Shown here: piece by piece, positions 34,649 to 46,794 of the stretch
Layout: each line of letters opens with the position of its first letter
How positions within the stretch are numbered: position 1 is the stretch's first letter
NCBI GenBank assembly: GCA_036186865.1
Contig: AP025055.1
Coordinates: forward strand, 24,281,783 to 24,345,782
Reading direction: 5' to 3'
Origin: Eustoma russellianum
Lineage: Eukaryota; Streptophyta; Magnoliopsida; Gentianales; Gentianaceae
DNA length: 64,000 nt
Notes under the pieces: model-generated
The model's database searches: none
Seen by the model: only the letters and a program-made list of their open reading frames with translations
What the model was told of the DNA's origin: nothing
Translations under genes and position numbers: made by a program

Positions 34649-35747
34649 TGATGAGGCAAAATTAATCACCTCAGATAAGACAAAAATAATCAGTCAGTCA
34701 AACAGTCAACGTAGTTCAGGCTCAGCCACTTGACTGGTCAGCCTCGGCCACAAGGCCTCAGCCTCGGCCACTATCATCTATGATTGAAGCAAGTTTATTG
34801 AATTGACTAAGGCAAACACAAGCATAATTCTTGGTCAGCTCAGCTGCATGCCTGAGTCAGGTCGGCACTTATGACCAGAAATAGTTAAGAACCGTAACCA
34901 GTCTTCTGAAACCAGCCCGGCATACTGCACCTCGGTTCGGAATTGCATTAGTCAAGGCAACTGCTTCTGGTCAACCTCAGCAAGTGAATCTTCAAATGTC
35001 TGATCAATAGTGCATAACAATACAATGACTCAGGTTCTGCTCGGCCTCGGAATAGTCACGGACTCAGCTTCTTGATTGCCACGAGATCAAGCCTCGGCCT
35101 CAACCTTTGACAAGATATATATCAACTGTCATCTGGGACCCACCAAGACAATTCTGCAAGTGCTTTCCATGTGTCAAGCATTGTTTTGCTAAGTACAGAA
35201 TTACTACTGCTGGCCGACCTATATGTCGTAGATTCAGCCACTAGCACAGCCGTATTCGCAGGTAGTTGTCCTGTCACACAGTACACTTGCAGCAGACAAA
35301 GTAGCCCTTCTGACACACGCAATAGTCACGGCAGAGGACCATTCTTATCGATTTTGTGCATAAAAAAGGCTCTTTCCAGACGAAAGAGGGGAGCCAACTT
35401 CAACTAAAACATTCAAAGTCTTCTTCTAAAAGGAAAAGAACTCCATATTCTCCAAATGGGAAGATCTTTCAGTGATAGATCTTCCAAAACGTCATCTCGG
35501 TCGACACTTAACACCTCTATTCTCAGTAAGATCTTGAGCCAGGTTACTCTAACCTTTATTCCAGCATAAAATGCATACAAAAATACCCATAACTGACTTG
35601 AGCGTCGGAGGGTTTTTTCATGGCAGCGTCCTGGGCCTCTAACATTTCTCTTCCTTCTCAGGTTCTATTGACGGACTTAAACGGAGAGCAAATGACAAAC
35701 CACAAAGATCACCTCTGATCCACCCGGTGAGGATCTCAGCCTCATCA
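34649..35747 (+). mobile_element. Solo Tat-like gypsy LTR inside copia element B (1099 bp)
   Basis: Starts TGATGAGGC and ends GCCTCATCA, a perfect 9-bp inverted terminus. Flanked by the 5-bp duplication GCAAG (34644-34648 and 35748-35752). The copia reading frame on the minus strand is continuous across the insertion once one GCAAG copy is ignored. Its 3' third matches, reversed, the LTR at 4128. No internal gypsy sequence remains, so it is a solo LTR. Confidence 0.95.
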
Positions 35748-35752
35748 GCAAG

Positions 35753-36876
35753 GATGAAGAGTCAGGAGGGACCATGCTTGGGTTGGAGTTGGTAGGTGAC
35801 TGGAATGGTACCGAAGGATGAACTGGACTTATGGTCTCTGGTGTTAAGTCTGAGGAAATGTGAGATGGTAAGTGAGAGGATGGATGTATGATGGGCTCAG
35901 TTGACATGATTGGTGAGTCTTGCGATGGAAAAGTATGTTCATGAAATGTAACATGTCGAGAAGTAAAGACAGTTTGGGTATCCATGTCTTGAAGTATATA
36001 GCCCTTGGTATTCAAAGGGAAACCAAAAGACACATGATCTTGCTCTGGTGTCAAACTTTCCTTTATGAGGTGCTGTATTATAGGCAAAGGCATGACAGCA
36101 AAATACCTTGAGGTGGTCGTATTGTGGTGTTTTACTGTAAAGGACATCAAATGGTGTTTTCTGGTTTAAGGTTGGTGTGGGCAGGATATTTATAAGGTAT
36201 GTGGCATGTTGTATACAGAAACCCTAATATTTTAGAGGAAGGTTAGCTTGGAATCTTAAAGCTCTAGCAACAGTTAATATATGATGTTGTTTCCTTTCAA
36301 CTAGCCTATTCTACTGGGGGTATAAGGGAAACTCTTTTGATGTACAATGCCCTTTTACCAAAAGAACTGATTTGGAGCCAACTCTAATGCATTGTCTGAT
36401 CTGATTACTTTTATCCTTTTGTTAAATTGAGTTTCAACATAATGATAGAAACTTTCAAGGACTTGTCTTGCCTCAGATTTAGCCTTCAGTAAATAGGTCC
36501 AAGTGAACCTACTCTTATCATCAACTAAGGCAAGAAAGTAGGTTTGTTCAAAGAGGGTTGATACCCTATATGGTCCCCATATATCAATGTGCAACAAATC
36601 AAAACATGATTTTGAAACTGACATGGAAACAGGAAATGGCAACTTCTTTTGTTTAGTCGTGGGGCAAATTCTGCAATATGAATTGACATCAGAAACAACA
36701 AGAAATGGCTCCATTTTATTTATCTCTTTCACTCTTGGCCTGGATGCATGGCCAAGTCTCATATGCCACAACATAGAAGGAGAATTACAATGGGAACTGG
36801 AAGAAAAACAAGAAGGTAAAAACTTCTCATCCAAAGAATTTGTGCTCACTAAAGAAGTGACTTCTGTGCTTGGCAT
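35753..36876 (-). pseudogene. Copia element B integrase
   Basis: The zinc-binding part reads MLWHMRLGHAS and YCRICPTTKQKKLPF (HHCC), then LLHIDIWGPYRVS (first catalytic Asp), SRFTWTYLLKAKSEA, FNKRIKVIRSDNALEL (second Asp), stopping at about 36355. The downstream core with the catalytic Glu is unreadable because of stops (36150-36355). The C-terminal part includes FGFPLNTKGYILQDMDTQTV and TSRHVTFHEHTFP (36150-35753). The solo LTR interrupts the following linker. Confidence 0.85.
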
Positions 36877-36921
36877 TTTCTGACTGCCAATGACATAGTA
36901 AAAGCCATTTCTCAGTCTAGC

Positions 36922-38516
36922 TTAACCAATCTTCCTCTTGGAGTATTGGTCCTGAAGAATGCATTCATGATCATAGAAGTAAGCACAAATGTGAGAAGCC
37001 AGAGATAGTTTACTTAATGAAAGAAGATTGAAAGAGAAGGCTTGAACGAATAGGACATCTATTATTACAATGTTAGGATTAATGGTGATTGTTCCAGTAT
37101 GAGTTGCCTTGGCTGAAACATTATTTGGCATTTTAACAGATATATTTTCAATGGGTGCATAAGAATCAAAGATTAATAAAGAACAAGCAATATGATTGGT
37201 GGCTTCTGAGTTCGAAATCCATATGCTAGGTATATTAGATTGTAACTGACCTGTCAGTTTATCAGAATTCACCATAGCTTGAGCACTCATGACTGCAGGT
37301 TGAGCAACTATAGATTCAGAAACAGCTATTCTCTTCAAGGTCACCCTTCTCATTCAGCATATTAATCAATTTATTATATTGTTCTGTTGTTAACATAGGC
37401 ATAGGTATATTCTGTTGAGGGATCTGTGTCACACATGACTGGAACTCATGTCCCTCATGCCCTCCTGGCAAATTCACCTCCTCGCCAGGGGCATCCACAA
37501 TGTTTACCTATGGTTTAACCTTAAATCTAGAGGGATTCCCGTACTTTTTGTAACATCTTCCAACGGTGTGACCACTCATACTATAATGAGTGCACATAAG
37601 TCTTTGAGAGAAATTGTGATAGTCTCTATTTAAGCCTCTACTATTTCCTCTGAAATTCATGTTTTGTCCTCTAGGATTGAAATTACTAACTGCAAAACTT
37701 GCAAGATTAAACTCTCCAACATTATCAAAAATCAAAGCAGATGAATTATTAGTAAAATGTGGCTGTAAGTTAGCAATCATAACCTTCCTTTCATTTTGCA
37801 ATGCCATAGAAAATACAGTGGAGATGCTAGGCAATAGAGTCATTACAAATACCTGATATCTTACGGGATCAAATTCAGCACTTAGTCTTTTTATGAATTT
37901 AATAACAAAATCTCCCTCTACAAACTTGCTCACCTTCCCAACAATGTCACAAGTACATCTACTGCATGAACACTTCAGTATTGGTCTCAAAATTAACATT
38001 TCCTCCCAAAATGACTTCAATTTTGTAAAGTATTCGTTTATAGATTGTACCTTCTTGTTTTACCGTATAGAATTGCTCCAACAAATCTGATAAACGAAAT
38101 GGATGGCCTCCTGCATACCTCAATGTTAAATCCTTCCATACATCATATGTTGTTTCAAACTACATGATACTTTGAGCAATTGTTGGTGAGACGCAATTCT
38201 GTATCCATGATTGTACCATGGTGTTGCATTGGTTCCACACAAGAAAATTCACATCATCTTCGTCAGGTCTATCCATAGAGCCATCAATGAAGCACATCTT
38301 GCTCTTAATTGTCAAAGCCATGCGCAACGTCCTGCTCCATGAATGGAAATTTTGTCCATTAAGTGGAGGCTGCACTAACACCGCAGCTGGACTCTCATTC
38401 AGGTGTAGATAAAGAGGATTGGATGCTATATTCTCAACACTATTACTTCGAGCATTGGCATTGAAAGTGGAAAACATGATCACACAATTGTAACCTTTAA
38501 TCACACACAATATCAA
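36922..38516 (-). pseudogene. Copia element B gag and protease
   Basis: Gag starts near MFSTFNANARSNSVEN and includes LYLHLNESPAAVLVQPPLNG and the W-rich NFHSWSRTLRMAL motif of copia gag. A stop at 38160 splits it. The second part (38020-37508) ends with a zinc knuckle whose second Cys is lost (CTHYSMSGHTVGRC). Protease (37353-36922) reads WISNSEATNHIA where WIxDSGATxH is expected, so the catalytic Asp has become Asn and the Gly Glu. FSFNLLSLSKL is typical of the protease C-terminus. Clearly dead. Confidence 0.85.
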
Positions 38517-38525
38517 GAGGAAAAC

Positions 38526-38537
38526 GCTCTGATACCA
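38526..38537 (-). other. Primer-binding site of copia element B
   Basis: Plus strand GCTCTGATACCA is the exact reverse complement of TGGTATCAGAGC, complementary to the 3' end of initiator tRNA-Met. It directly abuts the 5' LTR. Confidence 0.95.
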
Positions 38538-39114
38538 TGATAAAATTGAACACCAAGATTAAGACATCAAGAACAAAGCCTTGATTGATTGAAACAAACA
38601 AACAATCGTAAATTCAAGTGAATCGAAGACGAAAATTGAATAGAGGACGGAAAGAAGACTGAGAGAGAGAAAGAGGAACTTTTGTAACTGCCACTCAAAA
38701 ATATCTCAATCAATCTACAATTTGTTACAGCGTAAAAACGGTTTATACCGCTGCTACTGTCGACTCAAGAAGGAAGAAGGAAAGCAAAATTACAAGAAAG
38801 CCTTTTTTGTTTAACTACTACACATTTATTTACAAGGGGCATAACAGTCATTTCACATTCTATTTAAAAATGCCCGCCAACTGCCAAACGCGTCTTCTTC
38901 CTTCAACTGATCTCCCCTTACTGATCTGGTCCTTGCGTCTTGGAGAAATTCACTTCCAGTCATTCAAGATCACATTCCTCCACTTATCAATTGATGCTTA
39001 TGTGTTCTCAATTAGCTTAATTCACCCTTCTCTTCTTCACAGTGGTTTGATTTCATTCGTGTCCCTTGATGGTTGCTACACTTACTCCCTCCTGCATCAC
39101 CATTGGCTTTGACA
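38538..39114 (-). mobile_element. 5' LTR of copia element B (577 bp)
   Basis: Starts (plus) TGATAAAATTG and ends GGCTTTGACA, followed by target duplication ACTAG (39115-39119). With the copy at 32265-32836 it delimits a complete element of 6850 bp, or about 5746 bp without the nested solo LTR and its duplication. Confidence 0.93.
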
Positions 39115-39500
39115 ACTAGCTAGCATAATCAAGTTCTACTTGACGATTTTCGGGAATTACCCAGCGAGTTTTGTAATGTTCAATCATTCTGGGGAGTTGT
39201 ATTTTATTCGATATACCCATTTGCGACCTATCATTTTCATGCTCGGAGGAAGAGGTTCTATGGTGCAAGTTTTATTAGACTCAAGTGCGGCTAGCTCATG
39301 ACTCATGGCGGCTTGCGAGTGAGGAGATAGCATGGCTTCTTCAAACGTTAATGGTTCAGTGTGACTAGTAAGAGCTGCAAGGGAAGCTGTATGGTGTGTT
39401 GAGAAACGAGTATATTTAACGTGATGAGAAATAAGATTTAAGGTGTAGACGCTATAGAGATTGGGAACTGGAGGTAGAAAAGTTGAGAACATTGACTGTG
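39115..39500 (-). pseudogene. Outer copia (C_out) linker and reverse transcriptase N-terminus
   Basis: Minus-strand frame 39492-39184 reads YTRFSTHHTASLAAL, EPLTFEEAMLSPHSQAAM, ELAALESNKTCTIEPLP and MIGRKWVYRIKYN. These are the standard start of copia reverse transcriptase (EAMxxxxWxxAMxxELxALExNxTW...KWVYxIKxxxDG). Past 39184 a frameshifted IEHYKTRW follows. It is bounded by the ACTAG insertion on the left and the CTGTG insertion on the right. Confidence 0.8.
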
Positions 39501-42074
39501 TGTTGTAACCCGGAATTTTTGAACTAATTGTTACACGTTAATTTAATAGTGAGTAGTCGACCGGCATAACGACCTTTCGAAAGTAAATTAACTAAAGCAT
39601 GTCAAATTACGTCTAAGTAATATTATAATTTATGAAGTTGTTATATACATACATAGGATGCAAAATGAAAAAAATAAAATAAAAAAATAATTGATAAAAA
39701 ATAAAAAAAATAAAAATAAAATAAATAAGAAGATGTAAACAAAAGGTACCATAGGGTAGTAACAAAAATTAAAATAATAATAATAATAAAAAATAATAAT
39801 AAATATATAATAATAAAGTAGTGGATAATAACAAGAATAAAGTAAACAAAATAAATCAAAAAAAAGAGTGAGTGGCGTGATTTGTGGGGGGAGTAACGTT
39901 CATCCCAAAATGTGCAACAGTTACAATTAAAAGGGGAGGTTGCGCATTCCAAAGGGATTTAACAATAAAAAATGTATAATAATGAAGCACAGCGGCAGCG
40001 TGAAAGGAGAAGTGGCCAGGAAGCGGGGGGAAGAAAAGAGGGAAGGGAGAAAATAGAGGAAAGAGAGAAAAGGAAAAAGAGGGTAGAAGGAAGCAAGCCA
40101 AAACCATAGAGACTCCAGGTAATAGCGTAAAACGTCTGCAAATTGGTAGGTTCCCTTTTTTCCCTCCAATTGGTACAAATTCAAGCATGCTCTAGTGGTA
40201 TTTTATGTATTTTTGTTGTTTTAATTGTTAAATTGCATAGCATGTTACTTATCTGTGAAAAAGGCATGAAGATTTGAAGACTCTGTGATGCCTGTTTGGT
40301 ACTGCATGGCCTGTTTGGTATGCGTGGTTTGAATTTGATTTTAGGAAAAAACTTGATAATCAAAATAGCACACTTCTAACATGTTTAAGTTTTTAGCTGT
40401 TGTTTTGGCCTTAGAATAGGTTCTCATAGACTGAAAATAGGCGAAAATATTGATCGGAGTCGAAAAATGGATGCCGGAGGCGGCCAGAGCGGCTCACGTG
40501 CCGCCGAAGTGGCTGCGCGTGGCCTACATGCGCGCCTGGTGGTGGTGGTGGACGCATATATCTGGAAATTAAAAAAAAAACTGTGAGGGCCGGCCTGCCA
40601 GCGTGCAAACCCAGGCCAGTCCTTAGTGGGCCGCAGTCTACAGCTGCAGGACCAGCCCATTTAGCTATCATATAAAAAAGGGCCAAGCGGTGTGGCGGAC
40701 TGGGCCGAATGGCCAACGGACCGGGCCAGCGCCAGCCAGCCCAATAACGTGGTTAAACAAAAAAAAGAAAATGGATTGCAGGCCGGACGCCAGGTGGGCC
40801 GGGCAGGGCTGGGGTAAAGGGCCAGCCTGCTATGCAATAATAGATATTTCCTTTTCTGAATTTAACAATTGTTATTTAATTAATTTAAAATATAAATAAT
40901 TATCAGAAAATATAAATAAGTATAAGATAATTATAAATAAATTCTAGAAATTATAAAATACTGAAATTAAATTATTTTCATTAAATTTCAATAATTGTGA
41001 TAATTTATTTAACTTGGATAATTAGGTAATAAATATAAATAAATTACAAAAAAATTAAAAAATATAGAAAATGCACCATAAATGTGTACAAGCTGTGGAA
41101 AAATAGGTTTAATGTCAAACAACATTAAATCATTTTTCGAATAATAAATGAACCTAGATTTGAGTGCCGGAGGATGGTGAGGATGGGTCAGGGGCCTCAG
41201 ACAATCTTTAAATGAACCTAGATTTGAGTGCCGGAGGATGGTGAGGATGGGCCAGGGGCCTCAGACGATTGTGTTTTTTGCATTCATAGCACGTGCATTG
41301 CATTGATGGTGGATCGTGACATATGGGTCATGGACGCTCAGTATGGTGTACGGTGGCGGGGACAAGTACACTCAGAATGGTGATTGTGGGTTAGTACGAC
41401 CCACAGCCACTTAGTAGGTCCTGGGATCATCCATTGCTTGGTGGAGATACCGGCATTCTGTGTCACATGACTTTGTTGTGTGTGGCATGCATAGTGGACA
41501 CGCATCACAATGTTGCGCATTCTTTATGTGGAGTGAATTACCTTTCCGCAGTCTTTCATATGATTATGTGATATCATGTTCTATGTGATACGTGTTATAT
41601 CATTATTGTATGTTTTGTTTTGTACTAGTTAGAGGCAGGTGCCTACTGGGTGATTTCCCGTCACTCACCCCTACTCCCCCCTCCAGGTGAGCAGGAAGAC
41701 ACCTATGACTATGTCTTTGTTGAGGACGGGGCTGACACAGTAGAGTGGGCAGATTGACGGTCGCACCTAGGATACGAGAAGACTTGTGACTGTTCATCTT
41801 TATCTTCTTTGGGATCTTATCAGACATCACCTTGTTTAGTACAATAGACTCTAAATCCTAGCGTGTTGACTTTATTGTCATGACATATTTATTGTTCATA
41901 TAGAGGATTGTCTTCTATTTATATGAATTAATGTTATGGTATTTCATTTCTGCGAGAAAAATTTCTACGTCTTTTTGGACCTGTAGAAAGTTGTTTCGAC
42001 GCTTTGTATTCTCCTTAGCGAGATACAGCGGGTGCACCATTCCCGATGCTAGGGTTCAAGAGTGGGACGCTACA
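39501..42074 (+). mobile_element. Tekay-like gypsy LTR, first tandem copy (G4 LTR1, 2574 bp)
   Basis: Starts TGTTGTAACCCGGAATTTTT, ends GGGACGCTACA. Target duplication CTGTG precedes it (39496-39500). An A-rich stretch (39660-39860) and a purine-rich stretch (40000-40100) create spurious antisense frames. A 64-bp internal tandem repeat lies at 41146-41273. The conserved end block at about 41990-42074 matches G1 and G2. Confidence 0.88.
41146..41273. repeat. Two-copy 64-bp tandem repeat inside G4 LTR1
   Basis: AAATGAACCTAGATTTGAGT starts at 41146 and again at 41210, each followed by GCCGGAGGATGGTGAGGATG. The counterpart in LTR2 (44009-44118) has a shorter first copy (period 59). Confidence 0.9.
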
Positions 42075-42076
42075 GG

Positions 42077-42088
42077 TGGTATCAGAGC
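42077..42088 (+). other. Primer-binding site of the G4 gypsy element
   Basis: TGGTATCAGAGC, an exact initiator tRNA-Met complement, 2 bp after LTR1. It shows that LTR1 is a 5' LTR of a once complete element. Confidence 0.92.
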
Positions 42089-42368
42089 TGAGGCTTCAGA
42101 TCCGTCTCGGAAACGCAGAATTAACTAGATCACTTAGACATAAGCTATGATCTTTCATAGAAATGAGGATTATACCCCTAAGTCACGTAAGTTCATAGCA
42201 TGGCTTCTTCAAATGTTAATGGTTCAGTGTGACTAGTAGCAGCTGCAAGGAAAGTTGTACGGTGTGTTGAGAAACAAGTATATTTAACGTGATGAGAAAT
42301 AGGATTTAAGGTGTAGACGCTGTAAAGATTGGGAACTGGAGGTAGAAAAGCTGAGAACATTGACTGTG
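42089..42368 (+). other. Internal stub of G4 followed by a duplicated copy of the left flank
   Basis: 42089-42194 is element leader sequence. From 42195 it becomes a near-identical copy of 39327-39500, the C_out coding sequence left of LTR1, including its final CTGTG (42364-42368). The join has the microhomology ATAGCATGGC. So flank plus LTR were duplicated in tandem. Confidence 0.85.
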
Positions 42369-44933
42369 TGTTGTAACCCGGAATTTTTGAACTAATTGTT
42401 ACACGTTAATTTAATAGTGAGTAGTCGACGGGCATAACGACCTTTCGAAATTAAATTAACTGAAGCGTGTCAAATTATGTCTAAGTAATATTATAATTTA
42501 TGAAGTTGTTATATACATACATAGGATGCAAAATGAAAAATAAAATAAAATAAAAATAATAATAGATAAAAATATTAATAAAAAATAAAATAAATAAGAA
42601 GATGTAAACAAAAGGTACCGTAGGGTAGTAACCAAAATTAAAATAATAATAATAATTATAAAATATAATAAATATATATTAATAAAGTAGTGGATAATAA
42701 CAAGAATAAAGTAAACAAAATAAAATCAACAAAAGAGTGAGTGGCGTGATTTGTAGGGGGAGTAACGTTCCTCCCAAAATGTGCAACAATTACAATTAAA
42801 AGGGGGGCTGCGAATTCCAAAGGGATTTAACAATAAAAAAATATAATAATGAAGCACAGCGGCAGCGTGAAGGAAGAAGCGGCCAGGAAGCAGGAGGAAG
42901 AAAAGAGGGAAGGAAGAAGAGAGAGGAAAGAGAGAAAAGGAAAAAGAGGGTAGAAGGAAGTAAGCCAAAACCATAGAGACTCCGGGTAATAGCATAAAAC
43001 GTCTGCAAATTGGTAGGTTCCCTTTCTTCCCTCTGATTGGTACAAATTCAAGCATGCTTTAGTGGTATTTTATGTGTTTTTGTTGTTTTAATTGTTAAAT
43101 TGCATAGCATGTTGCTTATTTGTGAAAAAAGCATGAAGATTTGAAGACTTTGTGATGCCTGTTTGGTACTGCGTGACCTGTTTGGTATGCGTGGTTTGAA
43201 TTTGATTTTAGGAAAAAATTTGATAATCAAAATAGCACACTTCTAACATGTTTAAGTTTCTAGCTGTTGTTTTGGCCTTAGAATAGGTTCCTATAGGCTG
43301 GAAATAGGCAAAAATATTGATCGAAGTCGAAAAACGGATGTCGGGAGCGGCCGGAGTGGCTGCGCGTGGCCTACACGCGCGCCTGGTGGTGGTGCTAGAC
43401 GCATATATCTAAAAATTTAAAAAACAATGTGAGGGCCGGTCTGCCAGCGTGCAGACCCAGGCCAGCCCTTAGTGGGCCGCGGTCTGCAGCTGCATGACCA
43501 GCCTATTTAGCTATCATATAAAAAAAAGGGCCAGGCGGTGTGGCGGACCGAGCCGAATGGCAAACGGACCGGGCCAGCTGCCAGCCAGCCTACTAACGCG
43601 GTTAAACAAAAAAAAAGAAAAAGGATTGCAGGCCGGACGCCTGGCGGTCCGGGCTAGCTCCAGCGCGGACACGGCTGGGGTAAAGGGCCAGCTTGCTGTG
43701 CAATAATAGATATTTCCTTTTCTGAATTTAACAATTGTTATTTAATTAATTTAAAACATAAATAATTATTGGAAAAATATAAATAAATATGAGAAAATTA
43801 TAAATAAATTCCAAAAATTATAAAATACTGAAATTATTTTCATTAAATTTCAATAATTGTAATAATTTATTTAACTTAGATAATTATGTAATAAATAGAA
43901 ATAAATTAAGAAAAATGAGAAAAAATGTAAAAAATGCACCATAAATGTATAGAAGCTGTGGAAAAATAGGTTTAATTTCAAACCACATTAAATCATTTTT
44001 CGAATAATAAATGAACCTAGATTTGAGTGCCGGAAGATGGTGATGATGGGGGCCTCAGACGATCTTTAAATGAACCTAGATTTGAGTGCCGGAGGATGGG
44101 TTAGGGGCCTCAGACGATTGTGTTGTTTGCATTCATGGTACGTGCATTGCATTGATGGTGGGTCGTGACATACGGCTCACGGACACTCAGTATGGTGTAC
44201 GGTGGCGGGGCCAAGTACACTCAAGATGGTGACTGTGGGTGGGTACGACCCACAGCCACTCAGTAGGTCCCGGGATCATGCATTACATGGTGGAGATACC
44301 GGTATTCTGTGTGACATGACTTTGTTGTGTGTGACATGCATAGTAGGACATGCATCACGATGTTGCGCATTCTTTATGTGGAGTGAATTACCTTTCCGCA
44401 GTCTTTCATATGCTTATTTGATATCGTGTACTATGTGTTACGTGTTATATCATTATTGTATGTTTCGTTTTGTACTAGTTGGAGGCAGGTGCCTACTGGA
44501 TGATTTTCCGTCACTCACCCCTACTCTCCCCCCCCCCCTCTCCAGGTGAGCAGGAAGAGACCTATGACTATGTCTTTGTTGAGGACGGGACTGACACGGT
44601 AGAGTGGGCAGATTGACGATCGCACCTAGGATACGAGAAGACTTGTGACTGTTCATCTTTATCTTCTTTGGGATCTCATCAGACATCACCTTGTTTAGTA
44701 CAATAGACTCTAAATGCTAGCTTGTTGACTTTATTGCCATGACATATTTATGGTTCATATAGAGGATTGTCTTCTATTCACATGAATTAATGTTATGGTA
44801 TTTCGTTTCCGCGAGAAAAATTTCTACGTCTTTTCGGACATGTAGAAAGTTGTTTTGACGCCTTGTATTCTCCTTAGCGAGATACGGCGGGTGCACTATT
44901 TCCGATGCTAGGGTTCGGGAGTGTGGCGCTACA
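42369..44933 (+). mobile_element. Tekay-like gypsy LTR, second tandem copy (G4 LTR2, 2565 bp)
   Basis: Starts TGTTGTAACCCGG, ends GTGTGGCGCTACA, followed by CTGTG (44934-44938). It matches LTR1 along its whole length with scattered substitutions and small indels. No primer-binding site follows; C_out flank sequence resumes. Confidence 0.88.
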
Positions 44934-44938
44934 CTGTG

Positions 44939-45460
44939 TGAGTGACAAAATCATGAAGGAGCACGTACTATTGTCTTTAAACGACAGAATGTCAAATTTC
45001 ATTAAAAACACCTTCGACTAATTCTCAACAATATACAAAATTGCGCAAGAACAGTAACAGTTAAAGCTTGAAGAGATGGAGAGAAATGAAGAAACAGAAA
45101 TGGAAACAACTCGAAGAGGTGAAGAGAAATTCTATTGATCAAAACCAGTGGAAGGAATTGTGTGTTCGACTAAATTCCTTCTCCTTCATATACATAGCTT
45201 CAGGAAGGAGAAGGCAGGCGGGAAATATGAATACAATGTGAATTACTATATTGCCCCTACTAACTGCCTACTGCTTTCTGTTGCAACCGCTTCCAGTTCT
45301 TCAACTGCAACTTCTTTTTTGATTTTCCAAGCAGAATTCACCTCGCTGATCCATCTTCACCGAACATTACCAAGCTATCTCATGTCTCTTCCACAGCCTC
45401 ATAGATCGTGCTTTCTTGGCTATTCAGTTTGCAGCATTTGTTGGCTTTAGGCCTGCAACA
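44939..45460 (-). mobile_element. LTR-like segment inserted in C_out
   Basis: In minus orientation it starts TGTTGCAGGCC at 45460 and contains a TATGTATATGAAGG promoter-like site and a T-rich UTR-like stretch, resembling a short copia LTR. C_out coding sequence lies on both sides. No matching target duplication was found, so the ends, especially the left one next to the gypsy LTR, are uncertain. Confidence 0.4.
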
Positions 45461-46440
45461 GCTTGAGTGTTGCTGCACCATCGCTGCACCTCACATTTCA
45501 ACAGACATTCCCAAGGGTGGCCGAAGCACGGGGTCAACATGGACATGAGCAGCTTCATTTTCAGGCTGAGGTGGGTCAAATTGGACCTCAGGACTTTTGT
45601 CAAGAGATGTTTAGGGTAGGGTGAAACATCAGTATCAAAATACTGACTACCCCCTGTCTTAATAATTTCATCCCCAGTAAAAGTTCTTGTGTAGTATTTA
45701 TAAGACTACCATTGAGGGTGGAAAAAGAATTCTGTACGGGAATTCATTTTCACAAGAAACAACATCACATAAGGCACAAAAATTTTTACATCCTAGGATG
45801 ATTGTCAACCCTTTTGCCCAAATAGGTAGGCAAGAATCAAGGAAGGCAGACTTCGGCTGGAAAATTCATAACCTTTATGTTTTTGATTATTTGCGTAACA
45901 TAACATCCAAAGATTTTATACGATCATAAGCAGTAGGTTTTTGGAATAACATTTCGTACGGAGTTTTGCCGAATTATTCGATTAAAGATAGGAAATGGCT
46001 AAAATACATTCACCCCCAAAGCTTAATTGGGAGATTGGCGTGAAACATCAAAAATTTGGCAACATATGTTGATGCTTCCTCTCAACCCTTCCATTTTGGT
46101 TTGGGTTTCTTTTACAAGAAGAGGTTGGAAAAAAGACGTTTTCAAGGGTTTTAATTTTATACCGCTATCCCTTCGAACAACCTTTATTTGTTTGTCAAAT
46201 TCACGTTCCAAAATTCAGAAACAATTGCAGAAAGTTTGGCAAACTTGAGTTTTATCAGAATATAAATAAATCCATTCTTGTGAACAATTGTCCCAATGGT
46301 TAGAAAATAAGTCCGCACCACAAAATGATGGGATTCTATATGGTCCCCGCCAATCACACTGAATAAGTGAAAAAAATTGTGAAATTGCTGTTTAAAAAAC
46401 GAGATCAAGTTTGTTTCGATCTCATGCCAACATAACAAAT
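45461..46440 (-). pseudogene. Outer copia (C_out) integrase and linker, 5'-truncated
   Basis: Minus-strand frames show the end of the zinc region, GGDHIESHHF, YFLTI...D.., then MEREFDKQIKVVRRDSG (46211; usual VRSDNG, second catalytic Asp kept) and NQNGRVERKHQH in a shifted frame (catalytic Glu). Linker residues (SPEVQFDPPQPENEAAH) lie near 45600. Frameshifts at about 46180 and 46130. It ends at about 46440, so gag and protease are lost. Confidence 0.75.
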
Positions 46441-46794
46441 TTTATTGAGGGGTTCTCAATTAGTACCCAAACGTTTGTACCATTATTCAATTAACTAAAC
46501 GTTGATAAAACTCAATTAACAACCATTCTTTTTGGATAATGGCTCATTTACAGCCATTCACTTGCTGATGACCAGCTGGTGTATGTTGATGTGCAATTTT
46601 TTTTAATATATGTTTTGATGAAATTGTGCGCCACATCAGATTTTCTCTCATTCCCCAACAACCCTTTCCCTCCAATTCGTTTGCCAAACTTTTTCCCTAT
46701 AACAATCCATTCCAGCAGAAGCATTCCCCCCCACCCCAAAAAAAAAAAAAAAAAACTTCTTTTACTAACCTTATAATCACCCTCTTCATAGTTG
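46441..46794. other. Upstream region of the GRF gene
   Basis: No coding frame. It includes a homopolymer junction of seven C and nineteen A (about 46727-46755) 40 bp before the ATG. A plain TATA box was not seen. Confidence 0.4.

Noticed and set aside
39856..40188. 110-codon minus frame, repeated at 42726-43055
   Set aside because: The repetition looked like conservation, but both are the same purine-rich segment in the two tandem G4 LTRs; the frame differs by indels and lacks any domain.
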